Assembly (NCBI RefSeq): GCF_003633755.1
Contig: NZ_RBIL01000002.1
Coordinates: 2,356,001 to 2,420,000 of the forward strand
DNA length: 64,000 nucleotides
Source: Solirubrobacter pauli
GTDB lineage: Bacteria; Actinomycetota; Thermoleophilia; Solirubrobacterales; Solirubrobacteraceae
Direction of reading: 5' to 3'
Of this stretch, positions 19,927-28,266 are shown in pieces. The first letter of the stretch is position 1, and each line of letters starts with the position of its first letter. A program made the position numbers and the translations under genes. The notes below the pieces were generated by a model, which saw only the letters and a list, made by a program, of their open reading frames with translations, was not told the origin of the DNA and ran no database searches.

Positions 19927-19969
19927 CCGCCGCGTCACTCGTATGGCCGCGAGTGGGTAGAGGACCCTC

Positions 19970-20416
19970 GTGGCGAAGAACCAGCGATTCATGCCCGTCC
20001 CTCCCACCGCGGTCTGGTCGGTGCTCGCCGACCCGCCCGCGTACGGCTACTGGGTCGTCGGCTCCAAGTACATCCGCGACGCCGACGACGCCTTCCCGGC
20101 GGTCGGGACGAAGCTGCACCACACGATCGGCGTGGGCCCGCTGACGCTCAGCGACCACACGGAGGTGCTCGAGGCCGAGCCGCCGCGGCGGCTGAAGCTG
20201 CGCGCGAAGGGACGGCCGCTGGGAACAGCGTCGGTCGAGCTGCAGCTCGAGACGCGAGACGGCGGCACGCAGGTCACGATCATCGAGGACCCCGACCAGG
20301 TCTGGACGCCGCTCAAGTACAACCCGCTGCTGCAGCTCGCGACGCGCGTCCGCAACGCGGAGTCGCTCGCACGGCTCGAGGAGCTGGCGCTGCGCTGGCA
20401 GGAGAAGCGCGCGTGA
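19970..20416 (+). CDS. SRPBCC (START-like) family protein
   Basis: 148 residues: N-terminal FMPVPPTAVWSVLADPPAYGYWVVGSK, a glycine-rich sheet region and a long C-terminal helix (ESLARLEELALRWQEKRA). This is the polyketide-cyclase/dehydrase-type lipid- or ligand-binding fold. GTG start. It ends in a GTGA overlap with the downstream FAD-Rieske oxidoreductase, so the two are coupled and may act on the same hydrophobic substrate. No catalytic residue set is recognisable. Confidence 0.8.
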   Translation: MAKNQRFMPVPPTAVWSVLADPPAYGYWVVGSKYIRDADDAFPAVGTKLHHTIGVGPLTLSDHTEVLEAEPPRRLKLRAKGRPLGTASVELQLETRDGGTQVTIIEDPDQVWTPLKYNPLLQLATRVRNAESLARLEELALRWQEKRA

Positions 20417-21864
20417 AGGGCTCGATCTGGCTGGACGCGCAGGGACCGTCGTTCCCGCGCCTGGACGGCGACGTCACCGCGGACGTCGCGGTGGTCGGCG
20501 CCGGCATCGTCGGCGTGACCGCGGCGCGGCTGCTGCACGAGGCGGGCGCACGCGTGGTGCTGATCGACGCCAACCGCGTCGGGCACGGCGTCACCGGCCA
20601 CACCACCGCCAAGGTGTCCTCCCAGCACGGGCTGATCTACGCCCAGCTGCGTGACCAGCACGGGCCCGAGGCGGCCGCCGCCTACGGCAGCGCGAACGAG
20701 GCCGCGCTCGACTGGATCGCCGAGCGCGCCGTCGACGCCGACTTCCGCCGCCGTGCCTCGTACGCGTACGTCACCTCCGAGGCCGACCGCGACCAGGTGG
20801 TCGACGAGGCGCGCGCCGCGGCGAGTGCCGGGCTGCCCGCGACGCTGGTCGACGACGTGCCGCTGCCGTTCGCCACGGCGGGCGCCGTGCGCTTCGCCGA
20901 CCAGGCCGAGTTCCACCCGCTCAAGCACCTTCACGGGCTCGTGCGCGGGCTGCCGGAGGTGTACGAGCACACGCACGCGGTGCAGGTCGGCGAGTTCGTC
21001 CGCACACCCGGCGGGACGATCGCCGCCGAGCACACCATCGTCGCGACGCACTTCCCGTTCCCGGATCGCTCGCTCGCGTTCGCCCGCGCGCACCCGCAGC
21101 GCTCGTACGCGATCGTCTGCCGGATCGCCGGCGAGCCGCCGGACGGCATGTTCATCAGCGGCGACTCCCCGACGCGCTCGATCCGCGCGGTCGGCGACCT
21201 GCTGCTGGTCGGTGGCGAGGGCCACCGGACCGGCACGGGCGGGGATACCGAGGAGCGCTACGCGGCGCTGGAGACGTTCGCGCGCGAGCACTGGGACGTG
21301 CGCTCCGTCGAGCATCGCTGGTCCTCGCAGGACGTCGTGACCGTCGACCAACTGCCGCTGATCGGCCGGATGACGCCGTTCGAGGACCACGTGCTGATGG
21401 CGACGGGCTTCGCCAAGTGGGGCATGACCGGCGGCACGGTCGCCGCGCGCCTGCTCACGGACCTCGTGCTCGGACGCGAGAACCCGTACGCGGACCTGTT
21501 CGACCCCAACCGGCTCAACCTGCGCGTGAGCGGCCCGAAGCTCCTGCGCGACAACGCTGTCACCGGCGTGCGCTTCGTCGGCGACCGCGTCAAGCACCCG
21601 GGACGGCGTGACATCGAGTCGCTGGCGCCGGGCGAGGGCGACATCGTCCGCCTCAACGGCGAGAAGGTCGCCGGCTACCGCGACGAGGACGGCGGGCTGC
21701 ACGCGGTCTCCCCCATCTGCACCCACCTCGGCTGCCAGGTGAACTTCAACCGGGCCGAGCGCTCCTGGGACTGCCCGTGCCACGGGTCCCGCTACACGGT
21801 CGACGGCGACGTCCTCCACGGCCCAGCCGTCCACCGCCTGGAGATCAAGCCGACCTCAACCTGA
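20413..21864 (+). CDS. FAD-dependent oxidoreductase with C-terminal Rieske domain
   Basis: 483 residues. The first about 370 are a DAO-type FAD oxidoreductase (VAVVGAGIVGVTAARLLHEAGARVVLIDA, GHTTAKVSSQHGLIY, FAKWGMTGGTVAARLLTDLVLGRENPYADLF). The last about 100 residues are a Rieske [2Fe-2S] domain with both cluster motifs intact (CTHLGC and CPCHGS). This architecture is known in bacteria, but substrates are mostly undefined. It is coupled by GTGA to the START-like gene upstream and terminates at a perfect palindrome shared with the convergent gene. Confidence 0.9.
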   Translation: MKGSIWLDAQGPSFPRLDGDVTADVAVVGAGIVGVTAARLLHEAGARVVLIDANRVGHGVTGHTTAKVSSQHGLIYAQLRDQHGPEAAAAYGSANEAALDWIAERAVDADFRRRASYAYVTSEADRDQVVDEARAAASAGLPATLVDDVPLPFATAGAVRFADQAEFHPLKHLHGLVRGLPEVYEHTHAVQVGEFVRTPGGTIAAEHTIVATHFPFPDRSLAFARAHPQRSYAIVCRIAGEPPDGMFISGDSPTRSIRAVGDLLLVGGEGHRTGTGGDTEERYAALETFAREHWDVRSVEHRWSSQDVVTVDQLPLIGRMTPFEDHVLMATGFAKWGMTGGTVAARLLTDLVLGRENPYADLFDPNRLNLRVSGPKLLRDNAVTGVRFVGDRVKHPGRRDIESLAPGEGDIVRLNGEKVAGYRDEDGGLHAVSPICTHLGCQVNFNRAERSWDCPCHGSRYTVDGDVLHGPAVHRLEIKPTST

Positions 21865-21870
21865 GCTAAG

Positions 21871-21903
21871 GCAACCTAAAGGGGTCGGACCCCTTTAGGT
21901 TGC
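21871..21903. terminator. Perfect 33-bp palindrome between convergent gene ends (bidirectional terminator or repeat)
   Basis: Arms of 16 bp (GCAACCTAAAGGGGTC and its exact complement) flank a single G. The left arm starts 7 nt after the FAD-Rieske stop. The right arm includes the TAA stop and last two codons of the convergent START-like gene. A-rich and T-rich stretches inside the arms fit a bidirectional terminator. The low-GC arm sequence is unlike the surrounding DNA and could be a dispersed palindromic repeat. Confidence 0.65.
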
Positions 21904-22323
21904 GAAGTGGCGCTTGAGGTCGGCGAGCGAGCGGCGCATGACCGCGTCGGCGATCGCCGCGCGCACCGGCCCCGGGACGAACCGCCCGGGGTCGATCCGC
22001 AGGTCCAGCTCCGCGCGGGTGCGACCGTCGTCGAGCGCCACGAAGCGCCACTCCCCGGCGAAGTCGCGGAAGTCCCCGCCGAGGTACTCGGAGCCGATCC
22101 GCACCGGCTCCTCGTAGATCTGGCGCAGCCGGTACGTGACGCGCTTGACCCGTGCGTCGACCTCGAACTCGATGACCCGCCCGCGCCCGGCCTCGTCGCG
22201 CTCGAGCACGCGCGCGGCCTTCACCGCGCCCTGCCATGACGGCAACGCGTCGAAGTCGGTGAGCGCGTCGAAGCACGCCTGGGGCGGCGCGTCGATCACC
22301 TCGGTGCGGAGCTCCCCGTACAT
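21895..22323 (-). CDS. SRPBCC (START-like) family protein
   Basis: 142 residues beginning MYGELRTEVIDAPPQACFDALTDFDALPSWQGAVKAARVLERD, the canonical polyketide-cyclase/START opening. Conserved strands VEFEVDARVKRVTYRLR, and DFAGEWRFVALDDGRTRAELDLRID, follow, with a final helix VMRRSLADLKRHFAT. Start at 22323 is chosen because upstream codons in frame (a 229-residue reading) are low-complexity antisense to the neighbouring SDR. The 3' end lies inside the perfect palindrome. The ligand is unknown. It is divergent from the SDR gene. Confidence 0.85.
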   Translation of the reverse strand: MYGELRTEVIDAPPQACFDALTDFDALPSWQGAVKAARVLERDEAGRGRVIEFEVDARVKRVTYRLRQIYEEPVRIGSEYLGGDFRDFAGEWRFVALDDGRTRAELDLRIDPGRFVPGPVRAAIADAVMRRSLADLKRHFAT

Positions 22324-22387
22324 CTGCCGGGGCTCTACCCGCGTCCCGCCACGTCGCATTCCTCCAGCAGATGGGTAAGGCTTTCGC

Positions 22388-23143
22388 ATGACAGAACCGC
22401 ACCGGCCACTGGCGGTCGTGACCGGCGCCTCGAGCGGCATCGGGTTAGCCCTCGCCCGCCAGTTCTCCAACCACGGGTTCGACCTCGTCGTCGCGGCGCG
22501 CGGACCCGAGATCCACGCCGTCGCCGAGCGGCTCGACGCGGAAGGCGTCGAAGTCGACCTCGCCACACCTGACGGCGTCCGCACGCTGCATCAGCACCTC
22601 CGGCACCGGCCGGTCACGGTCCTCGCGCTCAACGCCGGGATCACCGCGCGCAGCGACGACCTGGAGCGCGAGCTCGAGCTGGTCGACCTCAACGTCCGCT
22701 CGCTCGTGCACCTCGCGCGGCTCGTCACGGATGAGATGCGGGCCCGCAAGCGCGGGCGCGTGTTGATCACCGCCTCGATCGTCGAGGCCTTCCCTGGCCC
22801 CCATCAGGCGGCCTACAACGCGAGCAAGGCGTTCGCGCGCTCGTTCGGCATCAGCCTCCGCCACGAGCTGCGCGAGCACGGCGTGAGCGTCACCGTGCTC
22901 GAGCCGGGCGCGACCGACACGCCGATCTTCGAGAAGGCCGACCAGGAGACCACGATCCTCGGCGGGGCGATGCCCAAGGACGATCCCGCCGACGTCGCCG
23001 AGCAGGCGTTCGAGGCGCTGATGGCCGGACGCGAGACGGTGGTGGCGGCCTCGATCACGTCCAAGGCCACGCACCTCGTCAGCCGGCTGCTGCCCGATGC
23101 GGTGACCGCACGGGTCACCGGCCTGCTCACCAAGCCGCGTTAG
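22388..23143 (+). CDS. Short-chain dehydrogenase/reductase
   Basis: 251 residues. SDR signature VVTGASSGIGLALARQFSNHGFDLVVAAR, NAGITARSDD, and catalytic ITASIVEAFPGPHQAAYNASKAFARSF (Ser/Tyr/Lys), followed by VLEPGATDTPIFEKA. It resembles the DltE/YqjQ-like oxidoreductases of unknown substrate. It is convergent with the hotdog thioesterase gene, with which it shares 4 nt at the 3' end. Confidence 0.88.
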   Translation: MTEPHRPLAVVTGASSGIGLALARQFSNHGFDLVVAARGPEIHAVAERLDAEGVEVDLATPDGVRTLHQHLRHRPVTVLALNAGITARSDDLERELELVDLNVRSLVHLARLVTDEMRARKRGRVLITASIVEAFPGPHQAAYNASKAFARSFGISLRHELREHGVSVTVLEPGATDTPIFEKADQETTILGGAMPKDDPADVAEQAFEALMAGRETVVAASITSKATHLVSRLLPDAVTARVTGLLTKPR

Positions 23144-23544
23144 CGTGGCCGGACCGCGATGGTGATGCGGCTCACCGCCACGAGCCGGTCCTCGCCGTCG
23201 GTGTGGTCGACGTCCCACACCCAGGTCGTGCGGCCGCGGTGACGAGCCTTCGCGCGCGCGGTGATCCACGCACCGCGCGCGGGCTTGAGGAAGCTCGTCT
23301 CGTTCGACGAGCCCATCGCCGCGTAGCCGTCCGGGTGGACGACCGCGACCGTCGCCTCGGTCGCGAGCATCTCGGCGAGCGCCGCGTACGCCCCGCCGTG
23401 CACCAGCCCGAAGCGCTGGCGCACGCGGTCCTCGACGGGGAAGCGCGCCACGGCTTCCCCGTCGCCGATCGACACCACCTGGAAGCCGAGGACGCCGTCG
23501 AGGCAGTCGTCCTCGGCCACGACCTCCCCTCCGACCGGCGGCAT
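23140..23544 (-). CDS. PaaI-type hotdog thioesterase
   Basis: 134 residues of the PaaI/YbgC-like hotdog fold: GVLGFQVVSIGDGEAVARFPVEDRVRQRFGLVHGGAYAALAEMLATEATV. The HGG motif and following helix carry the catalytic Glu/Asp region. NETSFLKPARGAWITARAKARHRGRTTWVWDVDHTD is typical of PaaI. PaaI hydrolyses off-pathway aryl-CoA esters and releases CoA. Here it is the last gene of an ALDH/ligase/thioesterase operon next to a phenylacetyl-CoA-epoxidase-like operon, so the same salvage role is likely. Confidence 0.88.
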   Translation of the reverse strand: MPPVGGEVVAEDDCLDGVLGFQVVSIGDGEAVARFPVEDRVRQRFGLVHGGAYAALAEMLATEATVAVVHPDGYAAMGSSNETSFLKPARGAWITARAKARHRGRTTWVWDVDHTDGEDRLVAVSRITIAVRPR

Positions 23545-23546
23545 GC

Positions 23547-25370
23547 CTACGGGCAGATGATCACCTCCGCACCGGGCTGCGCGTCGAACAGCCCGTCGAC
23601 GAACGCGCTGCGCCGCTCGAGCGCCGCGCGCTGGTTCACGTACCCCTTGTCGGTGATCTCGTTCGCGTCCAGCGAGGGCGGCTCCGCCAGCAGGACGACG
23701 CGCTCCACGCGGGTCGAGGACCCGGGGTGCTGCTCGTTGTACGCGCGGATCCGCTCACGCACGAACGCGTGGATCTTGGGCGAGCCGACCAGCGCGTCCA
23801 GCTCGCCGTCCGGCTCCTCCGCGATCTCGCGCGCCGCGCCGAGGTTCAGCCAGGCGAGCAGCCCGACGTAGTCGCGGTCGTGCCCGCAGACGACGGCGTC
23901 CATCAGCAGCGGGGAGGCGGCGGCGAGCGCCTTCACGCGCAGGTTGCCGACGGACACGAACGTGCCGGTCAGCAGCTTGAAGTCCTCCACCACGCGCCCG
24001 TCGAAGACGACGCCCTGGTTGGGATCGTCCGGATCCTCCAGCTTGCCGGCGTCGCCCGTGCGGTACCAGCCGTCCTCGTCGAACGCCTTCGCCGTCAAGT
24101 CCGGCTGGCCGAGGTAGCCGGGCGTGACGTTGGGCCCCTTCACACGCATCTCGAGCTTGCCCTCGACCGGGACGAGCTTGAGCTCGACGCCCGGCACGGG
24201 CACGCCGATCACCCCCGCGCGGTCGATCGGGAAGTGGGCGGCGGTGGCGAGCGGCGACGTCTCGGTCAGCCCCCACGACGAGGTCATCATCACCGGCTCG
24301 CCGCGCGCCTCGCGCGCGACGGCCTCGAGCCGCGTCCAGAGGTCCTGCGGCAGCGCGGCGGCGGCGTAGAAGATCAGGTCCAGCCGCTCGAAGAACTTCG
24401 CCCGCAGCGCCTCGTCGCGCTCGAGGAACGGCAGCAGCGCGCCGTAGCCAGCGGGGACGTTGAAGTAGATCGTCGGCGCGATCTCCGTCAGGTTCCGCAC
24501 GGTGATCGGCATCAGCGGCGGCGCCGGCCGGCCCGCGTCGATGTAGAGCGTGCCGCCGCGCTTGAGGATCAGGTTGAAGTTGTGGTTGCCGCCGAACGTG
24601 TGGTTCCACGGCAGCCAGTCCACGAGCACCGGCGGCGTGCCGGAGGTGAACGGCCAGATCTGCGCGAGCGACTGCTGGTTCGCGCACAGCATCCCGTGGG
24701 TGTTGATCACGCCCTTGGGCATCGCGGTCGAACCCGAGGTGAAGAGGATCTTCGCGACGCTGTCGGGCGTGACCGACGCGAGCGCGTCCTCGACGTCCAT
24801 CGACGGCGTCGTGTCCAGCAGCTCGGCGAACGGCGTCGCGCCCGCGCCGTGCGACGACAGCACCAGCTCGGCGCCGCCGAAGTCCACGGCCGACAGCACG
24901 CCGCCGAACGGCCCGGCGTCCGACGCGTAGACGAGCCCCGGCTTCACGAGCGCGGCGATGTGCTTGACCTTGCCGAAGTCGGCGCTCATCAGCGAGTACG
25001 CCGGCGAGACGGGCACGACGGGCACGCCGGCCAGGAAGCCACCTAACGTCAGCAGCGCGTGGTCGATCGCGTTGCCCGACAGGATCAGCACCGGGCGGTC
25101 CGGTCCAAGCCCGCGGTCGAGCAGCGCCTGGGCGACGCTGTTCGCCTTGCGCCCGGCTTCACCCCAGGTGAGTTCGATCCAGTTGCCGTCGGGACCGCGC
25201 TCGGCCAGGAAAACGCGGTCGGGCGTCTCGCGCGCCCAGTGGCGCAGCAGCAGGCCGAGACTCGCCTCGTAAGGCTCGAGCTCCATCTCGGACTTCAGGA
25301 TCAGGCTCCCGTCCGGCGCGTCGCGAGCGACGATCCGGGGCGGGGCCAATGCGGGTTGCACGACCGGCAT
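23547..25370 (-). CDS. Feruloyl-CoA-synthase-like aryl-CoA ligase
   Basis: 607 residues, the length of feruloyl-CoA synthases. Motifs: P-loop FTSGSTAMPKGVINTH (usual GL replaced by AM), DWLPWNHTFGGNHNFN, FYAAAALPQDLW, SSWGLTETSPLAT, GWYRTGDAGKLEDPDD, and VVEDFKLLTGTFVSVGNLR. Activates hydroxycinnamates or related aryl acids to CoA thioesters in this family. Start at 25370 has GAGGAGGAGAG a few nt upstream; an upstream in-frame extension is antisense to the ALDH gene. Middle gene of the ALDH-ligase-thioesterase operon. Confidence 0.88.
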   Translation of the reverse strand: MPVVQPALAPPRIVARDAPDGSLILKSEMELEPYEASLGLLLRHWARETPDRVFLAERGPDGNWIELTWGEAGRKANSVAQALLDRGLGPDRPVLILSGNAIDHALLTLGGFLAGVPVVPVSPAYSLMSADFGKVKHIAALVKPGLVYASDAGPFGGVLSAVDFGGAELVLSSHGAGATPFAELLDTTPSMDVEDALASVTPDSVAKILFTSGSTAMPKGVINTHGMLCANQQSLAQIWPFTSGTPPVLVDWLPWNHTFGGNHNFNLILKRGGTLYIDAGRPAPPLMPITVRNLTEIAPTIYFNVPAGYGALLPFLERDEALRAKFFERLDLIFYAAAALPQDLWTRLEAVAREARGEPVMMTSSWGLTETSPLATAAHFPIDRAGVIGVPVPGVELKLVPVEGKLEMRVKGPNVTPGYLGQPDLTAKAFDEDGWYRTGDAGKLEDPDDPNQGVVFDGRVVEDFKLLTGTFVSVGNLRVKALAAASPLLMDAVVCGHDRDYVGLLAWLNLGAAREIAEEPDGELDALVGSPKIHAFVRERIRAYNEQHPGSSTRVERVVLLAEPPSLDANEITDKGYVNQRAALERRSAFVDGLFDAQPGAEVIICP

Positions 25371-25419
25371 CTCTCTCCTCCTCCAATGAGCCTCTCTCAG
25401 GGCCCGAACATACAGCTCC

Positions 25420-26796
25420 CTACGACCGGCGAACCACCACCGACTTCTGGTCCGTGTAGTAGTCGAGGGCCTCCGACCCGTGCTCCTTGCCGTAGCCGGA
25501 CGCCTTGAGCCCGCCGAACGGCAGCTCGTCGTAGACCTTGGTGCGCGAGTTGACCCACGTGTAGCCGCAGTCGAGCTCCGTCGCCGCGCGCTCGGCGCGG
25601 CGCAGGTCGCTCGTCCACACGCTCGACCCCAACCCGAACGGCGACGCGTTCGCCAGCTCGATCGCCTCGTCCAGGTCCCGCACGCGCCAGATCGGGAGCG
25701 CGGGACCGAAGACCTCCTCGACGGCCATCGGCGAGTCCTTGCGCGGCTCGACCACCACGGTCGGCTCGTGGAACCAGCCGCGGTCGAGCCCGTCCGGACG
25801 ACCTCCGCCGGCCACGACCTCGCCACCGCTCTCGGCGATCTGGCGCTCGAGCTGATCGCGCTGCTTGGCGCTGTGCAGCGGCCCCATCTGGCTGTTGGGA
25901 TCGTCACCGAGGCCGACCCGCAGGCGCTTGGCCTTGGCCGCGACCGCCTCGATGATCTCGTCGGCGACGCTGTCGAACACGTACAGGCGCTTGATCGCCA
26001 GGCACGCCTGGCCGCAGTTGTAGAAGCGGCCCATGGCGGCCGCCGAGGCCGCGGACTTCAGGTCGGCGTCGTCGCAGATGATCATCGGGTCGCTGCCGCC
26101 GAGCTCGAGCGTGACGCGCTTGGAGCCGACGGCGGCCAGCGCCGCCACACGCTCGCCGACCGGGGTCGAGCCCGTGAAGGCCACCTTGCGCACGAGCGGG
26201 TGACGGACGAGCGCCTCCCCGGCGACCGCGCCGGTGCCCGGCAGCACGGTGAACACGCCCTCGGGCACGCCCGCCTCGGCGAAGATCTCACCCAACCGCA
26301 GCGTGGTGAGCGGCGTGCTGTCGGCGGGCTTGGCCACCACCGTGTTGCCGCACAGCAACGCCGGGCCGAGCTTGTTGCACAGCAGCGTGGTCGGGAAGTT
26401 CCAGGGCACGATCGCGGCGACCACGCCGAGCGGGCGCCGGAGCACGCGTCCGTCGACGTCGGTGTCGACGTTGTGGATCGACACGGCCCGCACCTGGCGC
26501 GACAGCCCGGCGTAGTGCTCGAGCGTGTCGGCCGCCTTGCGCAGCTCGATCTTGGCTTCGCGGATCGTCTTGCCCTGCTCGCGCACGAGGATCGGCGTCA
26601 GCTCGTCGACGTGCGCCTCGAAGGCCTCGGCCATCGCGTGCAGGACCTTGCCGCGGTCGGCGTAGCCGAGGCGTCCCCAGTCGCGCTGCGCGGCGTGCGC
26701 GGCGCCCACCGCGCGGTCGACGTCCTCGGGCGTCGCGGCCGGGACGGACGCGACCGGCTCCCCCGTTCCCGGGTTGACGATCTCAAGACTGGTCAT
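25420..26796 (-). CDS. NAD(P)-dependent aldehyde dehydrogenase
   Basis: 458 residues. ALDH motifs: VPWNFPTTLLCNKLGPALLCGNTVVAKPADSTP, cofactor loop FTGSTPVGERV, catalytic Glu in VTLELGGSDP, catalytic Cys in FYNCGQACLAIKR, and EEVFGPALPIWR. Closest in style to succinate-semialdehyde and aromatic (vanillin/benzaldehyde-type) dehydrogenases. It heads an operon with an aryl-CoA ligase, so oxidation of an aromatic aldehyde to the acid that is then CoA-activated is a reasonable inference. Divergent from the paa-like operon, with the start codons 66 nt apart around a TTGAC-N4-GTCAA dyad. Confidence 0.9.
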   Translation of the reverse strand: MTSLEIVNPGTGEPVASVPAATPEDVDRAVGAAHAAQRDWGRLGYADRGKVLHAMAEAFEAHVDELTPILVREQGKTIREAKIELRKAADTLEHYAGLSRQVRAVSIHNVDTDVDGRVLRRPLGVVAAIVPWNFPTTLLCNKLGPALLCGNTVVAKPADSTPLTTLRLGEIFAEAGVPEGVFTVLPGTGAVAGEALVRHPLVRKVAFTGSTPVGERVAALAAVGSKRVTLELGGSDPMIICDDADLKSAASAAAMGRFYNCGQACLAIKRLYVFDSVADEIIEAVAAKAKRLRVGLGDDPNSQMGPLHSAKQRDQLERQIAESGGEVVAGGGRPDGLDRGWFHEPTVVVEPRKDSPMAVEEVFGPALPIWRVRDLDEAIELANASPFGLGSSVWTSDLRRAERAATELDCGYTWVNSRTKVYDELPFGGLKASGYGKEHGSEALDYYTDQKSVVVRRS

Positions 26797-26824
26797 TGAC
26801 CCGCGTCAAATTAGACGATACGCT
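26796..26824 (+). promoter_or_regulatory. Candidate promoter and operator of the paa-like operon
   Basis: TTGACC (26796-26801) and TACGCT (26819-26824) are spaced 17 nt apart as -35/-10 elements. The -35 overlaps a perfect dyad TTGAC-CCGC-GTCAA (26796-26809) that also abuts the divergent aldehyde dehydrogenase start. Transcription would begin near 26831, leaving a leader of about 30 nt with GGAGGAG before the GTG at 26862. A shared regulator controlling both operons is inferred. Confidence 0.5.
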
Positions 26825-26861
26825 CTCGCTCGTCAACATGATGTCTCACGTTGGAGGAGCC

Positions 26862-27782
26862 GTGGAGGTCGTCGCGCCCCGAACCGAGGACGAGGTCCGA
26901 GCGCATCTGGCCGCCGGCAAGCTCGTCGAGGGCTTGCAGCACATGTCCCCCGAGTACCTGAAGGGGATCCGCCGCATCCTCACCGTCTCGGCCGACACCG
27001 AGCTCGTCTCCGCGCCCGCCTACCTGCGCGCCGCGTCGCACGCGCCGGCGCTCAACAACTTCGGCTCCGCGGTCTCGATCATCCAGGACGAGCTCGCGCA
27101 CGCCCACATCGGCTACCGCCTGCTCGGGGACCTCGGCGTCGACATGCCGGCGCTCATCTACGAGCGCGAGGCGCACGCCTTCAAGTACCCGTACGCGTTC
27201 GACGTGCCGCTGGACTCCTGGTACGAGCTCGTGCTGGCCAACGCGCTCTACGACCAGGCCGGCTTCGTGCTCTTGAGCGACGTGCACCAGTCGTCCACGT
27301 TCGGCCCGTGGAAGCGCGCGCTGGCCAAGGTCGACAAGGAGGAGACGTTCCACCTGCGCCATGGCCGCACGTGGGTGAAGAAGTTCGCCGCCGACCCCGA
27401 CCACAAGCGCAAGCTGCAGGCGTCGCTGGACTGGATGTTCATCCTCACCCTCGAGTGGTTCGGGCTGCCGGACGAGCGCAAGAAGCACGGCATCCAGCTC
27501 GAGTACGGCTTCAAGGGCAAGACCAACGACGAGCTGCGCCAGGACTGGATGGGCCACGTCGTCCCGTTCATGGACGAGGTCGGCCTCGACGTGCCCGCGC
27601 ACTTCGACGAAGAGGCGCAGCGCTACGTCATCGACTGCCCGTTCCCGCAGCAGTTCGACGGCGAGAAGAAGCAGTGGGGCGGCGTCGAGATCGGCTGGGA
27701 CGAGGTCATGACGCGCTGGAAGGGGCGCGGGCCGATGAACGAGACGTACGTCGCGAAGCTGCAGAAGGGCTACCGCGGATGA
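26862..27782 (+). CDS. paaA: Phenylacetyl-CoA epoxidase PaaA-like diiron oxygenase subunit
   Basis: 306 residues of the PaaA/PaaC ferritin-like family. Diiron ligand motifs are visible: IIQDELAHAHIG (Glu77-x-x-His80) and KVDKEETFHLRHG (Glu161-x-x-His164), with the characteristic TNDELRQDWMGHVVPFMDEVGL and QWGGVEIGWDEVMTRWKGRGPMN at the end. Sequence around these blocks diverges from the Escherichia coli enzyme as remembered, so the aryl-CoA substrate may differ. GTG at 26862 is chosen because GGAGGAG precedes it and a promoter fits upstream; in-frame ATGs at 26838/26841 lack an RBS. First gene of a five-gene operon with 4-nt overlaps. Confidence 0.85.
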   Translation: MEVVAPRTEDEVRAHLAAGKLVEGLQHMSPEYLKGIRRILTVSADTELVSAPAYLRAASHAPALNNFGSAVSIIQDELAHAHIGYRLLGDLGVDMPALIYEREAHAFKYPYAFDVPLDSWYELVLANALYDQAGFVLLSDVHQSSTFGPWKRALAKVDKEETFHLRHGRTWVKKFAADPDHKRKLQASLDWMFILTLEWFGLPDERKKHGIQLEYGFKGKTNDELRQDWMGHVVPFMDEVGLDVPAHFDEEAQRYVIDCPFPQQFDGEKKQWGGVEIGWDEVMTRWKGRGPMNETYVAKLQKGYRG

Positions 27783-28090
27783 GCGTCGAAGCCCGGCTGT
27801 GGGAGGCCCTGACCGAGGTCGAGGACCCGGAGATCCCGATCTCCGTCGTGCACATGGGGCTGATCGTCGCGATCGCCTACGACGCCGGCGTGGTCGACCT
27901 CAAGCTCACGTTCACCGCGATGGGCTGCCCGGCGATGGAGTTCATCCAGGACGACATCCGCGAGCGGCTGCTGGCCGAGCCCGACGTCGACGAGGTGCGG
28001 ATCGAGATCGTCTGGGACCCGGTGTGGACGCGCAAGCTGATCCGCGAGGAGGCGCGCGGGCGCATGCGCGAGCTGGGGATCGTGGCGTGA
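27779..28090 (+). CDS. paaD: PaaD N-terminal (MIP18/DUF59) iron-sulfur assembly protein, lacking the zinc ribbon
   Basis: 103 residues: LWEALTEVEDPEIPISVVHMGLIVAIAYDAGVVDLKLTFTAMGCPAMEFI, the MIP18/DUF59 domain with the conserved Cys in the MGCPAM loop. Canonical PaaD (about 160 residues) continues into a four-cysteine zinc ribbon. Here the protein stops after the DUF59 domain, and that ribbon is encoded by a separate small gene at 28925. PaaD-type proteins mature the Fe-S cluster of the reductase or the diiron centre. ATGA overlap with paaA and GTGA overlap with paaB. Confidence 0.85.
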   Translation: MSVEARLWEALTEVEDPEIPISVVHMGLIVAIAYDAGVVDLKLTFTAMGCPAMEFIQDDIRERLLAEPDVDEVRIEIVWDPVWTRKLIREEARGRMRELGIVA

Positions 28091-28266
28091 TCTGGGAAGT
28101 CTTCGCCCGCAAGGCCTACGAGGACCCGCTGCACCACGTGGGCACGGTCACCGAGTCCGACGAGGACCTCGCGCTCGTGTCCGCCCGCTCGATCTACGAC
28201 GAGCAGCCGTGGATCCACATGATCATCGTGCCGCGCGACTCGATCCGGGAGGCGATCAAGCCATGA
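28087..28266 (+). CDS. paaB: PaaB-like small subunit of the oxygenase
   Basis: 59 residues: MIWEVFARKAYEDPLHHVGTVTESDEDLALVSARSIYDEQPWIHMIIVPRDSIREAI. This matches the PaaB pattern (EVFxR...LxHVGSVxAxDxxxAL..AR..Y..R.E), shortened to about two thirds of the usual 95 residues and lacking the C-terminal tail. PaaB bridges the PaaAC heterodimers. GTG start in a GTGA overlap; the gene is too short for many automated calls but its position between paaD and paaC and the motif make it convincing. Confidence 0.85.
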   Translation: MIWEVFARKAYEDPLHHVGTVTESDEDLALVSARSIYDEQPWIHMIIVPRDSIREAIKP

